NCBI GenBank assembly: GCA_902465645.1
Contig: CABQNX010000012.1
Span: 1-29,144 of the forward strand
Source of the DNA: an uncultured Peptoniphilus sp.
GTDB lineage: Bacteria; Bacillota; Clostridia; Tissierellales; Peptoniphilaceae
Direction: 5' to 3'
DNA: 29,144 bases
Part shown: positions 1 to 6,546 of the stretch, piece after piece
Layout: each line of letters starts with the position of its first letter
How positions within the stretch are numbered: the first letter of the stretch is position 1
Program-made: the position numbers and the translations under genes
Notes under the pieces: model-generated
Database searches by the model: none
Told to the model about the DNA's origin: nothing
What the model saw: only the letters and a program-made list of their open reading frames with translations

Positions 1-10
1 GAAAGTTTGA

Positions 11-193
11 ACTGAAACAAAAAAAGAAAAAAGAGAAGCATCGAGGTCATTAAGATCTCTGTGCGTTCTCGCACAATTTTCGGTTTCCATAATGCAAGTA
101 ATGTATGACAGTCGGGATATTGAAGTTCAGCTTGATAAATACACGAAATATGAAAAGCAGTGCAAATCAGAATTTGTAGGGTTGATGAAATGA
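11..193 (+). other. Unassigned open frame at left edge
   Basis: One plus-strand frame is open from position 11 to a TGA at 191-193, with in-frame ATG codons at 92 and 101. The TGA overlaps the ATG of the following acetyltransferase pseudogene in an ATGA arrangement, as in translationally coupled genes. The 30-odd residues after the ATGs look helical and charged, but I do not recognise a family. Given the decay next door, this may be the end of another broken gene. It has no convincing ribosome site. Confidence 0.2.
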
Positions 194-608
194 TTAGGCA
201 ATGCATTGATAATGACATAGATGCAGCGATGCAAATATGACTGAATACGAATATTCAGGCACATAGTTTTATATCTTCTTGTTATTGGCAGAGCAACTCT
301 GATATAGTAAAAGAGATGTTGCCTAGCGCAGAAATATATGTGTATGAAGATAATCGCACAAAGCAAATTGATGGATTCATTGGATTGAATAATAGCTATA
401 TCGAAGGTATTTTTGTAAAAGAAACGATGCAATCAAAAGGAATTGGAAAACAATTGCTGAATCATGTAAAGGAAGTCAAGTCCACATTAAAATTAAGCGT
501 ATAACAGAAAAATGAGAAATCGATTAAATTTTATCTGCGAGAGAAATCTAATATCCAATCTGAACATGTAGATGACAATCGGGAAAAAAAGAATTTATAA
601 TGTTTTAG
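190..608 (+). pseudogene. GNAT-family N-acetyltransferase, pseudogene
   Basis: Conceptual translation gives a nearly complete small GNAT acetyltransferase, a family that transfers acetyl from acetyl-CoA to an amine. The N-terminus begins MIRQCIDND and continues after a break into LNTNIQAHSFIS. The core holds GFIGLNNSYIEGIFV and the acetyl-CoA-binding segment QSKGIGKQLL, then the usual C-terminal NEKSIKFYLRE. Three lesions are visible. A TGA at 238-240 stands where the family has Trp, a TAA at 502-504 stands where Tyr is expected (SVYKKNE), and a one-base loss near 580 puts the end (EKKEFIMF, stop at 606-608) in the next frame. The surviving ATG-to-stop stretch 316-504 would be only 62 residues. 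Two nonsense changes plus a frameshift argue for real decay, not a sequencing slip. Confidence 0.85.
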
Positions 609-653
609 AATCGTTAAATTCCTATTTGTCGACAACAACTAAATAATAATCAT

Positions 654-686
654 AAGCATCAATCAGCAATGATTGGTGCTTTTCTT
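654..686 (+). terminator. Rho-independent terminator
   Basis: A 12-bp inverted repeat (AAGCATCAATCA / TGATTGGTGCTT, one G-U pair, loop GCAA) runs into a short T-rich tail. It sits about 45 bases after the acetyltransferase remnant and could have ended that transcript. Confidence 0.55.
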
Positions 687-739
687 ATGCTCTTAAGATG
701 CCGAGCATTTATTATGCAAATTTTAACGGAGGTGGCGGG

Positions 740-778
740 TTGGCAAATAGAATAAAAGGTATTACTGTTGAAATTTGA
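740..778 (+). pseudogene. Remnant of phage tail tape-measure N-terminus
   Basis: A strong ribosome site (GGAGGTG at 728-734) precedes a TTG start and the peptide MANRIKGITVEI, then a TGA. This dodecapeptide matches, from memory, the conserved beginning of many Gram-positive phage tail tape-measure proteins, which continue GGDTTKL. Only the start survives, and the next bases show no continuation in any frame that I can follow. It therefore looks like a prophage scar. The identification rests on 12 residues. Confidence 0.45.
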
Positions 779-857
779 AAGTTTTAAATACTTAATTGCT
801 TATTTACTTTCCTGTTTTAACTCATTATAAAACTTTGTTTATTTCTTAGCTCAATGT

Positions 858-1085
858 TTAGGCTTCGCAAAAAATCTTGAATTCTTCCTCTGTTAGTTTT
901 TCGTCTGATACTTCCCAAAATTCATCATGAAGTCTATCAACAAATTTTTTTGCTGTCACTACTATATCTAAAAAGTTAATGGCTAATCAAACCTTTCCTT
1001 TTTTTGCTTTCTTAACTGAGTTTCCTGCGTATCTTTTGCAAGCATTAACTTCTGTTTCTAATCTTTCCAAAATTTCTTGTTTCAT
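858..1085 (-). pseudogene. Small hypothetical gene interrupted by TGA
   Basis: An ATG at 1085 opens a frame of 32 codons (MKQEILERLETEVNACKRYA..., lysine-rich) to a TGA at 987-989. The same frame then stays open for another 42 codons to a TAA at 858-860, giving LAINFLDIVV...FVDRLHDEFWEV...EEEFKIFCEA. The second half looks like genuine protein (amphipathic, with Trp), so a single nonsense change splitting a gene of about 75 codons is the simplest reading. The family is not recognised. A weak AGAGGG lies upstream of the start. Confidence 0.5.
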
Positions 1086-1175
1086 GCTTAACCCTCTTTT
1101 TTTACTATACACATATTTCCGTACTATAAAAGATAAGTCAAGTCAATTAAAGGCTATCATTCTACAATTAATCAA

Positions 1176-1214
1176 ATTAAAAAGGTTAAGAACAATCTTT
1201 GCTCTTAACCTTTT
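1176..1214 (-). terminator. Terminator of the amino-acid ABC operon
   Basis: A perfect 12-bp inverted repeat (AAAAGGTTAAGA / TCTTAACCTTTT, 11-base loop) is followed on the minus strand by a T-rich run. It lies 75 bases beyond the stop of the ABC ATPase gene and also works poorly in the plus direction. Confidence 0.8.
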
Positions 1215-1288
1215 ATCTAGCCACCTAAAGACTCTCTAAATAAGTTTTTCTAAAATCCCTAATTCAATGAGCGATTCGAACCTTTTCT

Positions 1289-2020
1289 TTATAAAACCAT
1301 GGACAAAAATTCCTTTGCCCTTTGTGTCTTTGGATTTGTGAAAAATTCTTTTGAGTCTTCGTCTTCTGCTATGACTCCCTTGTCCATAAAGAGGACCCTG
1401 TTGGACACATCTCTTGCGAAACCCATCTCGTGAGTTACAACAAGCATTGTAAGTCCCTCTTCTGCCAAGTCCCTCATAACATTTAGGACTTCCTTAACCA
1501 TCTCTGGGTCAAGAGCCGATGTCGGCTCATCAAAAAGTAGGACTTCAGGATTCATGGCAAGGGACCTTGCTATTGCCACCCTCTGCTTTTGTCCACCAGA
1601 TAGGGATGTTGGCCTTGCGTCTCTAAAGGGATACATGCCAACTTTTTCAAGGAACTGGTCTGCAATCTTAACTGCCTCATCACGAGACCTCTTTAAGACC
1701 TTTACCTGTCCTATTACACAATTTTCAAGAACAGACATGTTGTTAAAGAGGTTAAAGGATTGAAAAACCATTCCAACCTTTGTCCTGTAATTATTAATAG
1801 AAGAATTTTCTTCTAAGATGTTTTCTCCGTGGTATAAAATCCTTCCAGAGTCTGGTTCTTCCAAGAGGTTGATACATCTTAAGAGAGTTGACTTACCTGA
1901 TCCAGATGAACCAATTATTGAAACAACTTCGCCCTTTTGGACCTTAAAATTTATTCCCTTTAAAACTTCATTTGCTCCAAAACTTTTTTCCAAGTTTTCT
2001 ATTTCAAAAATATTGGCCAT
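1289..2020 (-). CDS. Polar amino-acid ABC transporter, ATP-binding protein
   Basis: This 243-residue cytoplasmic ATPase energises an importer of the polar amino-acid (PAAT, GlnQ/HisP-like) class. Visible motifs are Walker A GSSGSGKST (about 37-45), the Q-loop in VGMVFQSFNLF, the ABC signature LSGGQKQRVAIARSL, Walker B VLLFDEP with the D-loop SALD, and the switch histidine in VVTHEMGFA. The length is normal for the family. The ribosome site GAGGTG lies within the end of the permease gene upstream, whose stop is two bases from this ATG, so the two are translationally coupled. It is the last gene of the three-gene operon. The upstream lysine riboswitch makes lysine the likely substrate; the ATPase itself carries no substrate information. 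Confidence 0.95.
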   Translation of the reverse strand: MANIFEIENLEKSFGANEVLKGINFKVQKGEVVSIIGSSGSGKSTLLRCINLLEEPDSGRILYHGENILEENSSINNYRTKVGMVFQSFNLFNNMSVLENCVIGQVKVLKRSRDEAVKIADQFLEKVGMYPFRDARPTSLSGGQKQRVAIARSLAMNPEVLLFDEPTSALDPEMVKEVLNVMRDLAEEGLTMLVVTHEMGFARDVSNRVLFMDKGVIAEDEDSKEFFTNPKTQRAKEFLSMVL

Positions 2021-2021
2021 C

Positions 2022-2792
2022 TCACACCTCTTCCTTTACTTCTATAACTTCTGCTGTGGACTGTGATCCGTAAATCTTATAGGATCCATCTCCATCTAAC
2101 TTCTTTTCAACAAGCTTCATAATTTGACTCACACTTACAGTTAAGACTAAATAAATTAAGGCTGTTATGAAGAAGACTTCGAAGTATCTAAGATAAGTTC
2201 CTGCAGCTGACTTTGAAATAAAGAATAGTTCTGAAACAGAAATCACATTAAGAACTGAAGAGTCCTTGATATTTACAATAAATTCATTTCCAACTGAAGG
2301 GATAATATTTCTCACAGCTTGAGGAAGGACAACTTCTGTCATTGTTTGCCAATGAGTCATTCCAATGGATAGGGCTCCCTCAGTTTGTCCCTTGTCCACA
2401 GAAATAATTCCACCTCTTATTATCTCTGCCATGTAAGCTCCTGTGTTTACAGAAACTATAATTAGGGCTGAAGGCATAGCTGCCATATTTAAATTAAAAT
2501 ACTGAAGGGATCCGTAATAAAACATCATGGCTTGAACCATCATTGGAGTTCCCCTAATAACTTGGATATAAATGCTAATGATGACATTTAAAATCTTTAG
2601 GCCCACCCTCTTAAAGGCAGATGACTTTTTATTTACTTTTGTTGTTCTTACTATTGCGATTAAAAGACCTATTAAAAAACCAATTAAAGTACCCACAACG
2701 GCAATTATAATTGTATTAATAGTCCCCTCAACAAAGAGGGGGCCATATTCTTTTAATAAAAATCCAATCCATCCAAAAAAACTACTTGGCAT
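2022..2792 (-). CDS. Polar amino-acid ABC transporter, permease
   Basis: This 256-residue inner-membrane permease is of the HisM/GlnP type. After a short N-terminus come hydrophobic segments starting near residue 20 (FVEGTINTIIIAVVGTLIGFLIGLLIA). The central block YIQVIRGTPMMVQAMMFYYG is the conserved RGTP region of the family. The EAA loop that contacts the ATPase follows in AYMAEIIRGGIISVDKGQTEGALSIGM. The C-terminal tail is charged and cytoplasmic. A GGAGA ribosome site precedes the ATG. It lies 15 bases after the binding-protein gene and abuts the ATPase gene. As a single permease gene it presumably forms a homodimer. Confidence 0.94.
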   Translation of the reverse strand: MPSSFFGWIGFLLKEYGPLFVEGTINTIIIAVVGTLIGFLIGLLIAIVRTTKVNKKSSAFKRVGLKILNVIISIYIQVIRGTPMMVQAMMFYYGSLQYFNLNMAAMPSALIIVSVNTGAYMAEIIRGGIISVDKGQTEGALSIGMTHWQTMTEVVLPQAVRNIIPSVGNEFIVNIKDSSVLNVISVSELFFISKSAAGTYLRYFEVFFITALIYLVLTVSVSQIMKLVEKKLDGDGSYKIYGSQSTAEVIEVKEEV

Positions 2793-2807
2793 ATTTATCT
2801 CCTATAC

Positions 2808-3659
2808 TTATTCACCTAGTGGTTGGTTAACAACAGCTTCTTCCATTATGCTTTGTCTTTCATCTTCAGAAATTTTTGAAAGAGCTTGGTTTACTTGGTC
2901 AAGAAGTTCTGTGTTTCCTTTTTTAACTCCTACTGCAATTGATGTGTCTTCAACAGAAGTTTGAAATCCATTAGCTTTATCAAATTCAACAAAAGTTAAG
3001 TCGTCATTTGCTGCTACTGCAGATAGGGCTCCAGGTCTTTCTGAAATGTAACCGTCAATCTTTCCACTTCTAAGAGCAACTATCATTGCTGGGAAAGTTT
3101 CAAGAGCAGTTGATTTGTTTACACCTTCCATTTGATCAATAACATCGTAGTGGAAAGTGTTAAGTTGACCAGTTATATTTGCTCCTGCAAAATCATTAAT
3201 GCTTTTTGCATTAACAAGAGGTGAGTCTTTTTTAACAACAACTACAAGGTCTGATGTGTAGTAAGTATCTGAGAAGTCAAGAGTTTCCTTTCTTTCTTCA
3301 GTTGGACTCATGCCCGCTATAATAAGGTCGATTTTTCCAGATGTAATAGCTGGAGTAAGACCATTCCATTCAGTTTTTACAATTTCTAGATTTTTGTCCA
3401 TGGACTCAGCAATTTTCTTTGCGATCTCAACGTCGTATCCACCAGCGTAGCCGCCTGCTGCAATTGAGTAGCCGTGTTCTTCGCCAGTTTGTGTCCAGTT
3501 AAATGGAGCGTAGTCACATTCCATTCCAACTCTTAATGTGTCTGAGTCAGCTGGTGCAGCAGCTCCCCCATCACCCTTTGGGTTACAAGCTGTTAAAAGC
3601 ATTGTTCCTGCCATAGCTCCAACTAGTAGTAATCTTCTTGCGTTTCTTCTTAAATTCAT
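2808..3659 (-). CDS. ABC transporter substrate-binding lipoprotein, probably lysine
   Basis: This 283-residue extracellular solute-binding protein (SBP_bac_3 family) captures a polar amino acid for the permease. The N-terminus is a lipoprotein signal: Arg-rich start, hydrophobic core and lipobox LTAC with the acylated Cys at residue 25. The mature protein shows family hallmarks: LRVGMECDYAPFNW near the start, GYDVEIAKKIAESM, LTPAITSGKIDLIIAGMSPTEERKETLDFSDTYY, and a C-terminal helical end. A GGAGG ribosome site stands 8 bases before the ATG. It is the first gene of the operon, directly downstream of a lysine riboswitch and its terminator. Lysine specificity is therefore inferred from regulation, not from binding-site residues. 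Confidence 0.94.
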   Translation of the reverse strand: MNLRRNARRLLLVGAMAGTMLLTACNPKGDGGAAAPADSDTLRVGMECDYAPFNWTQTGEEHGYSIAAGGYAGGYDVEIAKKIAESMDKNLEIVKTEWNGLTPAITSGKIDLIIAGMSPTEERKETLDFSDTYYTSDLVVVVKKDSPLVNAKSINDFAGANITGQLNTFHYDVIDQMEGVNKSTALETFPAMIVALRSGKIDGYISERPGALSAVAANDDLTFVEFDKANGFQTSVEDTSIAVGVKKGNTELLDQVNQALSKISEDERQSIMEEAVVNQPLGE

Positions 3660-3701
3660 GATATACCTCCGTAAAAATCTTCGGTAACTATCAAAAAGTA
3701 A

Positions 3702-3733
3702 TAAAAAAAACAGTTTGGGAAATCCAAACTGTT
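3702..3733 (-). terminator. Attenuator terminator of the lysine leader
   Basis: On the minus strand AACAGTTTGG pairs with CCAAACTGTT around a 5-base loop and is followed by eight T. It lies between the riboswitch aptamer and the binding-protein gene, where a ligand-controlled terminator is expected. GGTTAAA just after the aptamer could pair with TTTAAC at the base of the terminator as a competing helix. Confidence 0.85.
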
Positions 3734-3771
3734 AAAATGTCTAATTATGTAAGACAAAGTATTTAACCTTA

Positions 3772-3929
3772 GATAGCTCCCCACTAAATCGTGACAGTCA
3801 TGCAAATGTTGTTTGCATGCCCAGCATATTATCTGTTACCAATAATACACTTCGGCGAAATCTCCTTTCATCTCCCTTCATCGCATGGTCTTGCTCTGAG
3901 AGATTACTGATAGGTCCCGCGCCTCTATC
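3772..3929 (-). promoter_or_regulatory. Lysine riboswitch (L-box) aptamer
   Basis: Read on the minus strand, the leader holds the conserved blocks of the lysine riboswitch in order. They are GATAGAGGCGCGG at the 5' side of P1, then AGTAA, GGGAGATGAAAGGAG, the invariant CGCCGAAG, GCTGGGC, GACTGTCAC and finally GTGGGGAGCTATC, which closes P1 with GATAG. Binding of lysine should favour the downstream terminator and lower importer expression. The core is complete, so I expect a working element. The aptamer begins about 30 bases after the predicted transcription start. Confidence 0.93.
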
Positions 3930-3965
3930 GTATTTTTCAATACAATTTATTTAATTGTTTCATCA

Positions 3966-3994
3966 ATTATATAAGGGAGATTTTTAAAAGTCAA
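3966..3994 (-). promoter_or_regulatory. Sigma-A promoter of the lysine transporter operon
   Basis: On the minus strand TTGACT (3989-3994) and TATAAT (3966-3971) are separated by exactly 17 bases. This places the start about 30 bases upstream of the riboswitch aptamer. Confidence 0.85.
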
Positions 3995-4155
3995 GGACAA
4001 TTTTTGTTTTCTCGAAAAATTATTGCAAACTCTTTCTTTTTCATTGCAAATAAAATTCTCAATAAGGATTGATAAATGAGTCATCAGATAGATTTCATTA
4101 ACTTGTAAATATTTCTGTAATTTTTTATCAAATTTCTCTAAAAATCTATCTCTTT

Positions 4156-4350
4156 TTAATTTTTCGTGACTTTTAAATTCTTTATGAAATAACAATTTTT
4201 TATAAAGTCATAAGAATTTATAAGGTCACAAATCTTTTTGAAGTAACATTTTTTTATAAACTCATAATTTTTTGCAAGTTCATAAATTTTTGCAAGTCTA
4301 TAGATATTTATGAGTTTACAATTTTTTCGCATTTCATAAAAATTCTTTAA
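4156..4350 (-). repeat. 18-bp degenerate repeat array A
   Basis: Ten consecutive 18-base units fill this stretch. In plus-strand form a unit is roughly AAGTCATAAAAATTTATA. Read on the minus strand in one frame they give ten hexapeptides without a stop, among them INIYRL, AKIYEL, AKNYEF and INSYDF, ending in a TAA at 4156-4158. An ATG at 4332 opens 58 codons, but no ribosome site precedes it. The array ends about 160 bases upstream of the lysine-operon promoter. The remaining bases 4351-4440 are AT-rich and hold nothing else I can name. Confidence 0.65.
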
Positions 4351-4443
4351 TTATCAAAATTTTATTAGTTAAAAATTTTTAGAACTTTATAGTTTTTTTA
4401 TCAAGTCAATAATTCTTACCTACCAAGAAACTTTTGAAGGCAA

Positions 4444-4472
4444 TAAAAAAGACTCCCCTAAGGGAGCCCTTA
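4444..4472 (-). terminator. Terminator of the SLH protein gene
   Basis: On the minus strand GGCTCCC / GGGAGTC (one G-U pair, loop TTAG) is followed by TTTTTT, 10 bases beyond the stop codon. Confidence 0.85.
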
Positions 4473-4481
4473 AAATTCTAT

Positions 4482-6266
4482 TTATTTCCACATGTCAACT
4501 TCAGAAGTTGAGTTTAGTCTTTCTCTATCGTGAGTGTTTGCTGCGTCAAGAATGTTGTAGTAAGCCCAGAAGCTTTCATTAACATCAGAGAACTTATTAA
4601 GTGATGAAGTGTTCACATTGTTAAGTGAGTTCTTGTTTGTGTTTCTGTTAAATACAGAGTTTAGGATTGTAACAGCTTCTGCTCTTGTGATCTTAGCATT
4701 TGGTTTGAAGCTTCCATCTGGGTAACCAGTTACATTTTTGTTGCCGTAAAGTTTATCAATTGCGTCTTTTGCCCAGTGGTCCTTTACATCTTGGAAGTCT
4801 GATGATCCAGCTTTTTCATTTTTGATGTAGCCAGAGATCATTTGTGCAAATTCTGCTCTTGTGATGCTTTCGTTTGGTTTAAATGTTCCATTAGGGTAAC
4901 CAGAGATTAGTCCCTTGCCAACAACATAGTTAACTGCCTTTGAGTACCAATCGTCACTTGCATCAGAGAACTTTGTTGCTCCAGATGTTCCAAAGTTTGT
5001 TCCACCATTTAGAAGTGTAGCAAACATTTGAGCTGCTTCTGCTCTTGTTACATTTGCTTGTGGCTTAAATGTTCCATCTGGATATCCCTTGATGTAAGCA
5101 ATTGCCTTAACTTCTTCTACTGCATTTTTTGTTACCTTGTATTCAATCTTAGTGATGTTTTTGTCCTTGTCTTTGGCTTCAAGTTTAATTGTTTCGCCAG
5201 CAATTAGGGCTCTATCTAAGAAAGCTGTAAATACTCCAGCGCTATTTACATAAGTGTTGGAAATTTTTTTGCCACTTGCATCATAAACTGTGATTTCATC
5301 ATCAGTGTTTGCAGTACCCTTTACAAGCTTTTGTCCTTCAAGGGCTTCTGTAACTTTGAATTTTTTGTTTTCAACAGTTTTTGTATCAGTGTAGAATCTT
5401 AGGTCGTCAAGGTCTCTTCTGTCTATGCTTTTATTAAGTGATATTGAGAAGAATCCGTCCTTGTTAGCTCTTGCTTTTCCTAATTCTTCGCCGTCAAGAT
5501 AAACTGTAATATAGTCAAAAGCGTGGTTCTTTACAGTTCCTGTTAAAACTCTGCCTACAATATTTAGGTCTGTAGCGTCAACTCTAGTTCCCTTGATATT
5601 CTTGTAGTTGTCATTTTTAACTTCAACGCTTTTTGAAGTATTATATTTATCTTCTGCAAAGATAGTTACACTTTCACCTTCTTTGATGTCGTATCTTATT
5701 GAGAAATTACCGTTCTTGTCAGCTTCTCCAATAGATCTCTTATTTCTAAATTCTTTATAGTAATTATCTTGAACGTAGATTTCAGCGTAGGCTGATGTTT
5801 CACCCTTGATGTATTTTCCATCATATCTTACATTGCTAAGAGTGATGTTTCCATATTTTTTTTCGTATTTATCATTAACTTTAAAGTTAAGTTTTACTTT
5901 TTTTGTAGATCCATCTTTAAATTGAACTGTAACATATTCATAATGATTTCCAGTTCTATCGTACTCAAAAGTTTCACTTCCAATTATCTTGGCTCCATCA
6001 GGTAGATCAATATTTTTAGTATCAAATCTTTCTCCCTTGTCAAGATTATAATTGAATTCTGATAGATTGCTCTTTTCTGCGTCTGTTCTATTATCTGCGG
6101 ACGTATTGTCGTTATTTTCTGTTGTTCCTGTTTTATTTGTTGTATCTGTTACTTTTGTTTCTGTACTTGGATTAGTTGTTGTTTCCGCGAAAGCAGATAC
6201 TGGGATTGATGCTGCTAAAACTCCTGCTAAAGCTAGAGTTAAATATTTCTTGCTATATGGTTTCAT
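4482..6266 (-). CDS. SLH-domain surface protein with Ig-like repeats
   Basis: This 594-residue secreted protein is probably anchored to cell-wall pyruvylated polymers. Residues 1-27 form a signal peptide ending VSAFAE. A Thr/Asn/Ser-rich low-complexity linker follows (28-65). Residues about 70-380 hold several beta-rich Ig-like or carbohydrate-binding-like modules, including two with the pattern D-x-x-G-x-F-S at NGNFSIRYDI and DGFFSISLN and a third at AGVFTAFLD. Three SLH repeats lie near 386-420, 432-482 and 490-543, each with the GYPxGxFKPxxxxTRAE signature (TRAE at 407, 469, 527). A partial fourth element FSDVNESFWAYYNI ends the protein. AGGAGG precedes the ATG. It is a single gene with its own terminator; function beyond wall attachment cannot be read. 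Confidence 0.92.
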   Translation of the reverse strand: MKPYSKKYLTLALAGVLAASIPVSAFAETTTNPSTETKVTDTTNKTGTTENNDNTSADNRTDAEKSNLSEFNYNLDKGERFDTKNIDLPDGAKIIGSETFEYDRTGNHYEYVTVQFKDGSTKKVKLNFKVNDKYEKKYGNITLSNVRYDGKYIKGETSAYAEIYVQDNYYKEFRNKRSIGEADKNGNFSIRYDIKEGESVTIFAEDKYNTSKSVEVKNDNYKNIKGTRVDATDLNIVGRVLTGTVKNHAFDYITVYLDGEELGKARANKDGFFSISLNKSIDRRDLDDLRFYTDTKTVENKKFKVTEALEGQKLVKGTANTDDEITVYDASGKKISNTYVNSAGVFTAFLDRALIAGETIKLEAKDKDKNITKIEYKVTKNAVEEVKAIAYIKGYPDGTFKPQANVTRAEAAQMFATLLNGGTNFGTSGATKFSDASDDWYSKAVNYVVGKGLISGYPNGTFKPNESITRAEFAQMISGYIKNEKAGSSDFQDVKDHWAKDAIDKLYGNKNVTGYPDGSFKPNAKITRAEAVTILNSVFNRNTNKNSLNNVNTSSLNKFSDVNESFWAYYNILDAANTHDRERLNSTSEVDMWK

Positions 6267-6300
6267 TATAACTTTCCTCCTAATTAAAATATAAAATATT

Positions 6301-6328
6301 TTTATACTCTTAATTCATACTATGTCAC
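6301..6328 (-). promoter_or_regulatory. Candidate promoter of the SLH gene
   Basis: GTGACA (6323-6328) and TATAAA (6301-6306) on the minus strand are 16 bases apart, 35 bases upstream of the start codon. The match is moderate. Two TGTGATA direct repeats (6346, 6357) lie just upstream and could be regulatory. Confidence 0.4.
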
Positions 6329-6514
6329 TGAGTTTAAATCTTTTTTGTGATAGGACTGTGATAACTTAGAGGTTTTTATTGAATTTAATCTTTTCTTAAC
6401 AATTTGTAATTTTACAGAAATAATTTTTTCTATTAAAAAAACTAATAAGTCCCTAAGTTTTTGCCAAAAATCTATCACAAAAAATCTTGCTTGAAAAATT
6501 CACAAAATTCTAAA

Positions 6515-6543
6515 GAAAAAGGACCTGCCTCAGCAAGTCCTTA
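6515..6543 (-). terminator. Terminator of the dnaJ-clpB operon
   Basis: On the minus strand AAGGACTTGC pairs with GCAGGTCCTT (one G-U) around TGAG, then TTTTTC. It lies directly after the clpB stop. Confidence 0.88.
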
Positions 6544-6546
6544 TAT

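Noticed and set aside
127..432. 101-residue minus-strand frame
   Set aside because: It is the antisense shadow of the GNAT pseudogene.
190..1085. TGA read as tryptophan to rescue the broken left-edge genes
   Set aside because: The acetyltransferase also has a TAA and a frameshift, and all intact genes here use TGG for Trp and the standard stops.
979..1239. 86-residue plus-strand frame
   Set aside because: It is antisense to the interrupted reverse gene and runs through the ABC-operon terminator; no ribosome site.
3947..4195. 82-residue minus-strand frame upstream of the lysine operon
   Set aside because: It has no ribosome site, overlaps the strong promoter at 3966-3994 and part of repeat array A, and has a composition expected of AT-rich DNA.
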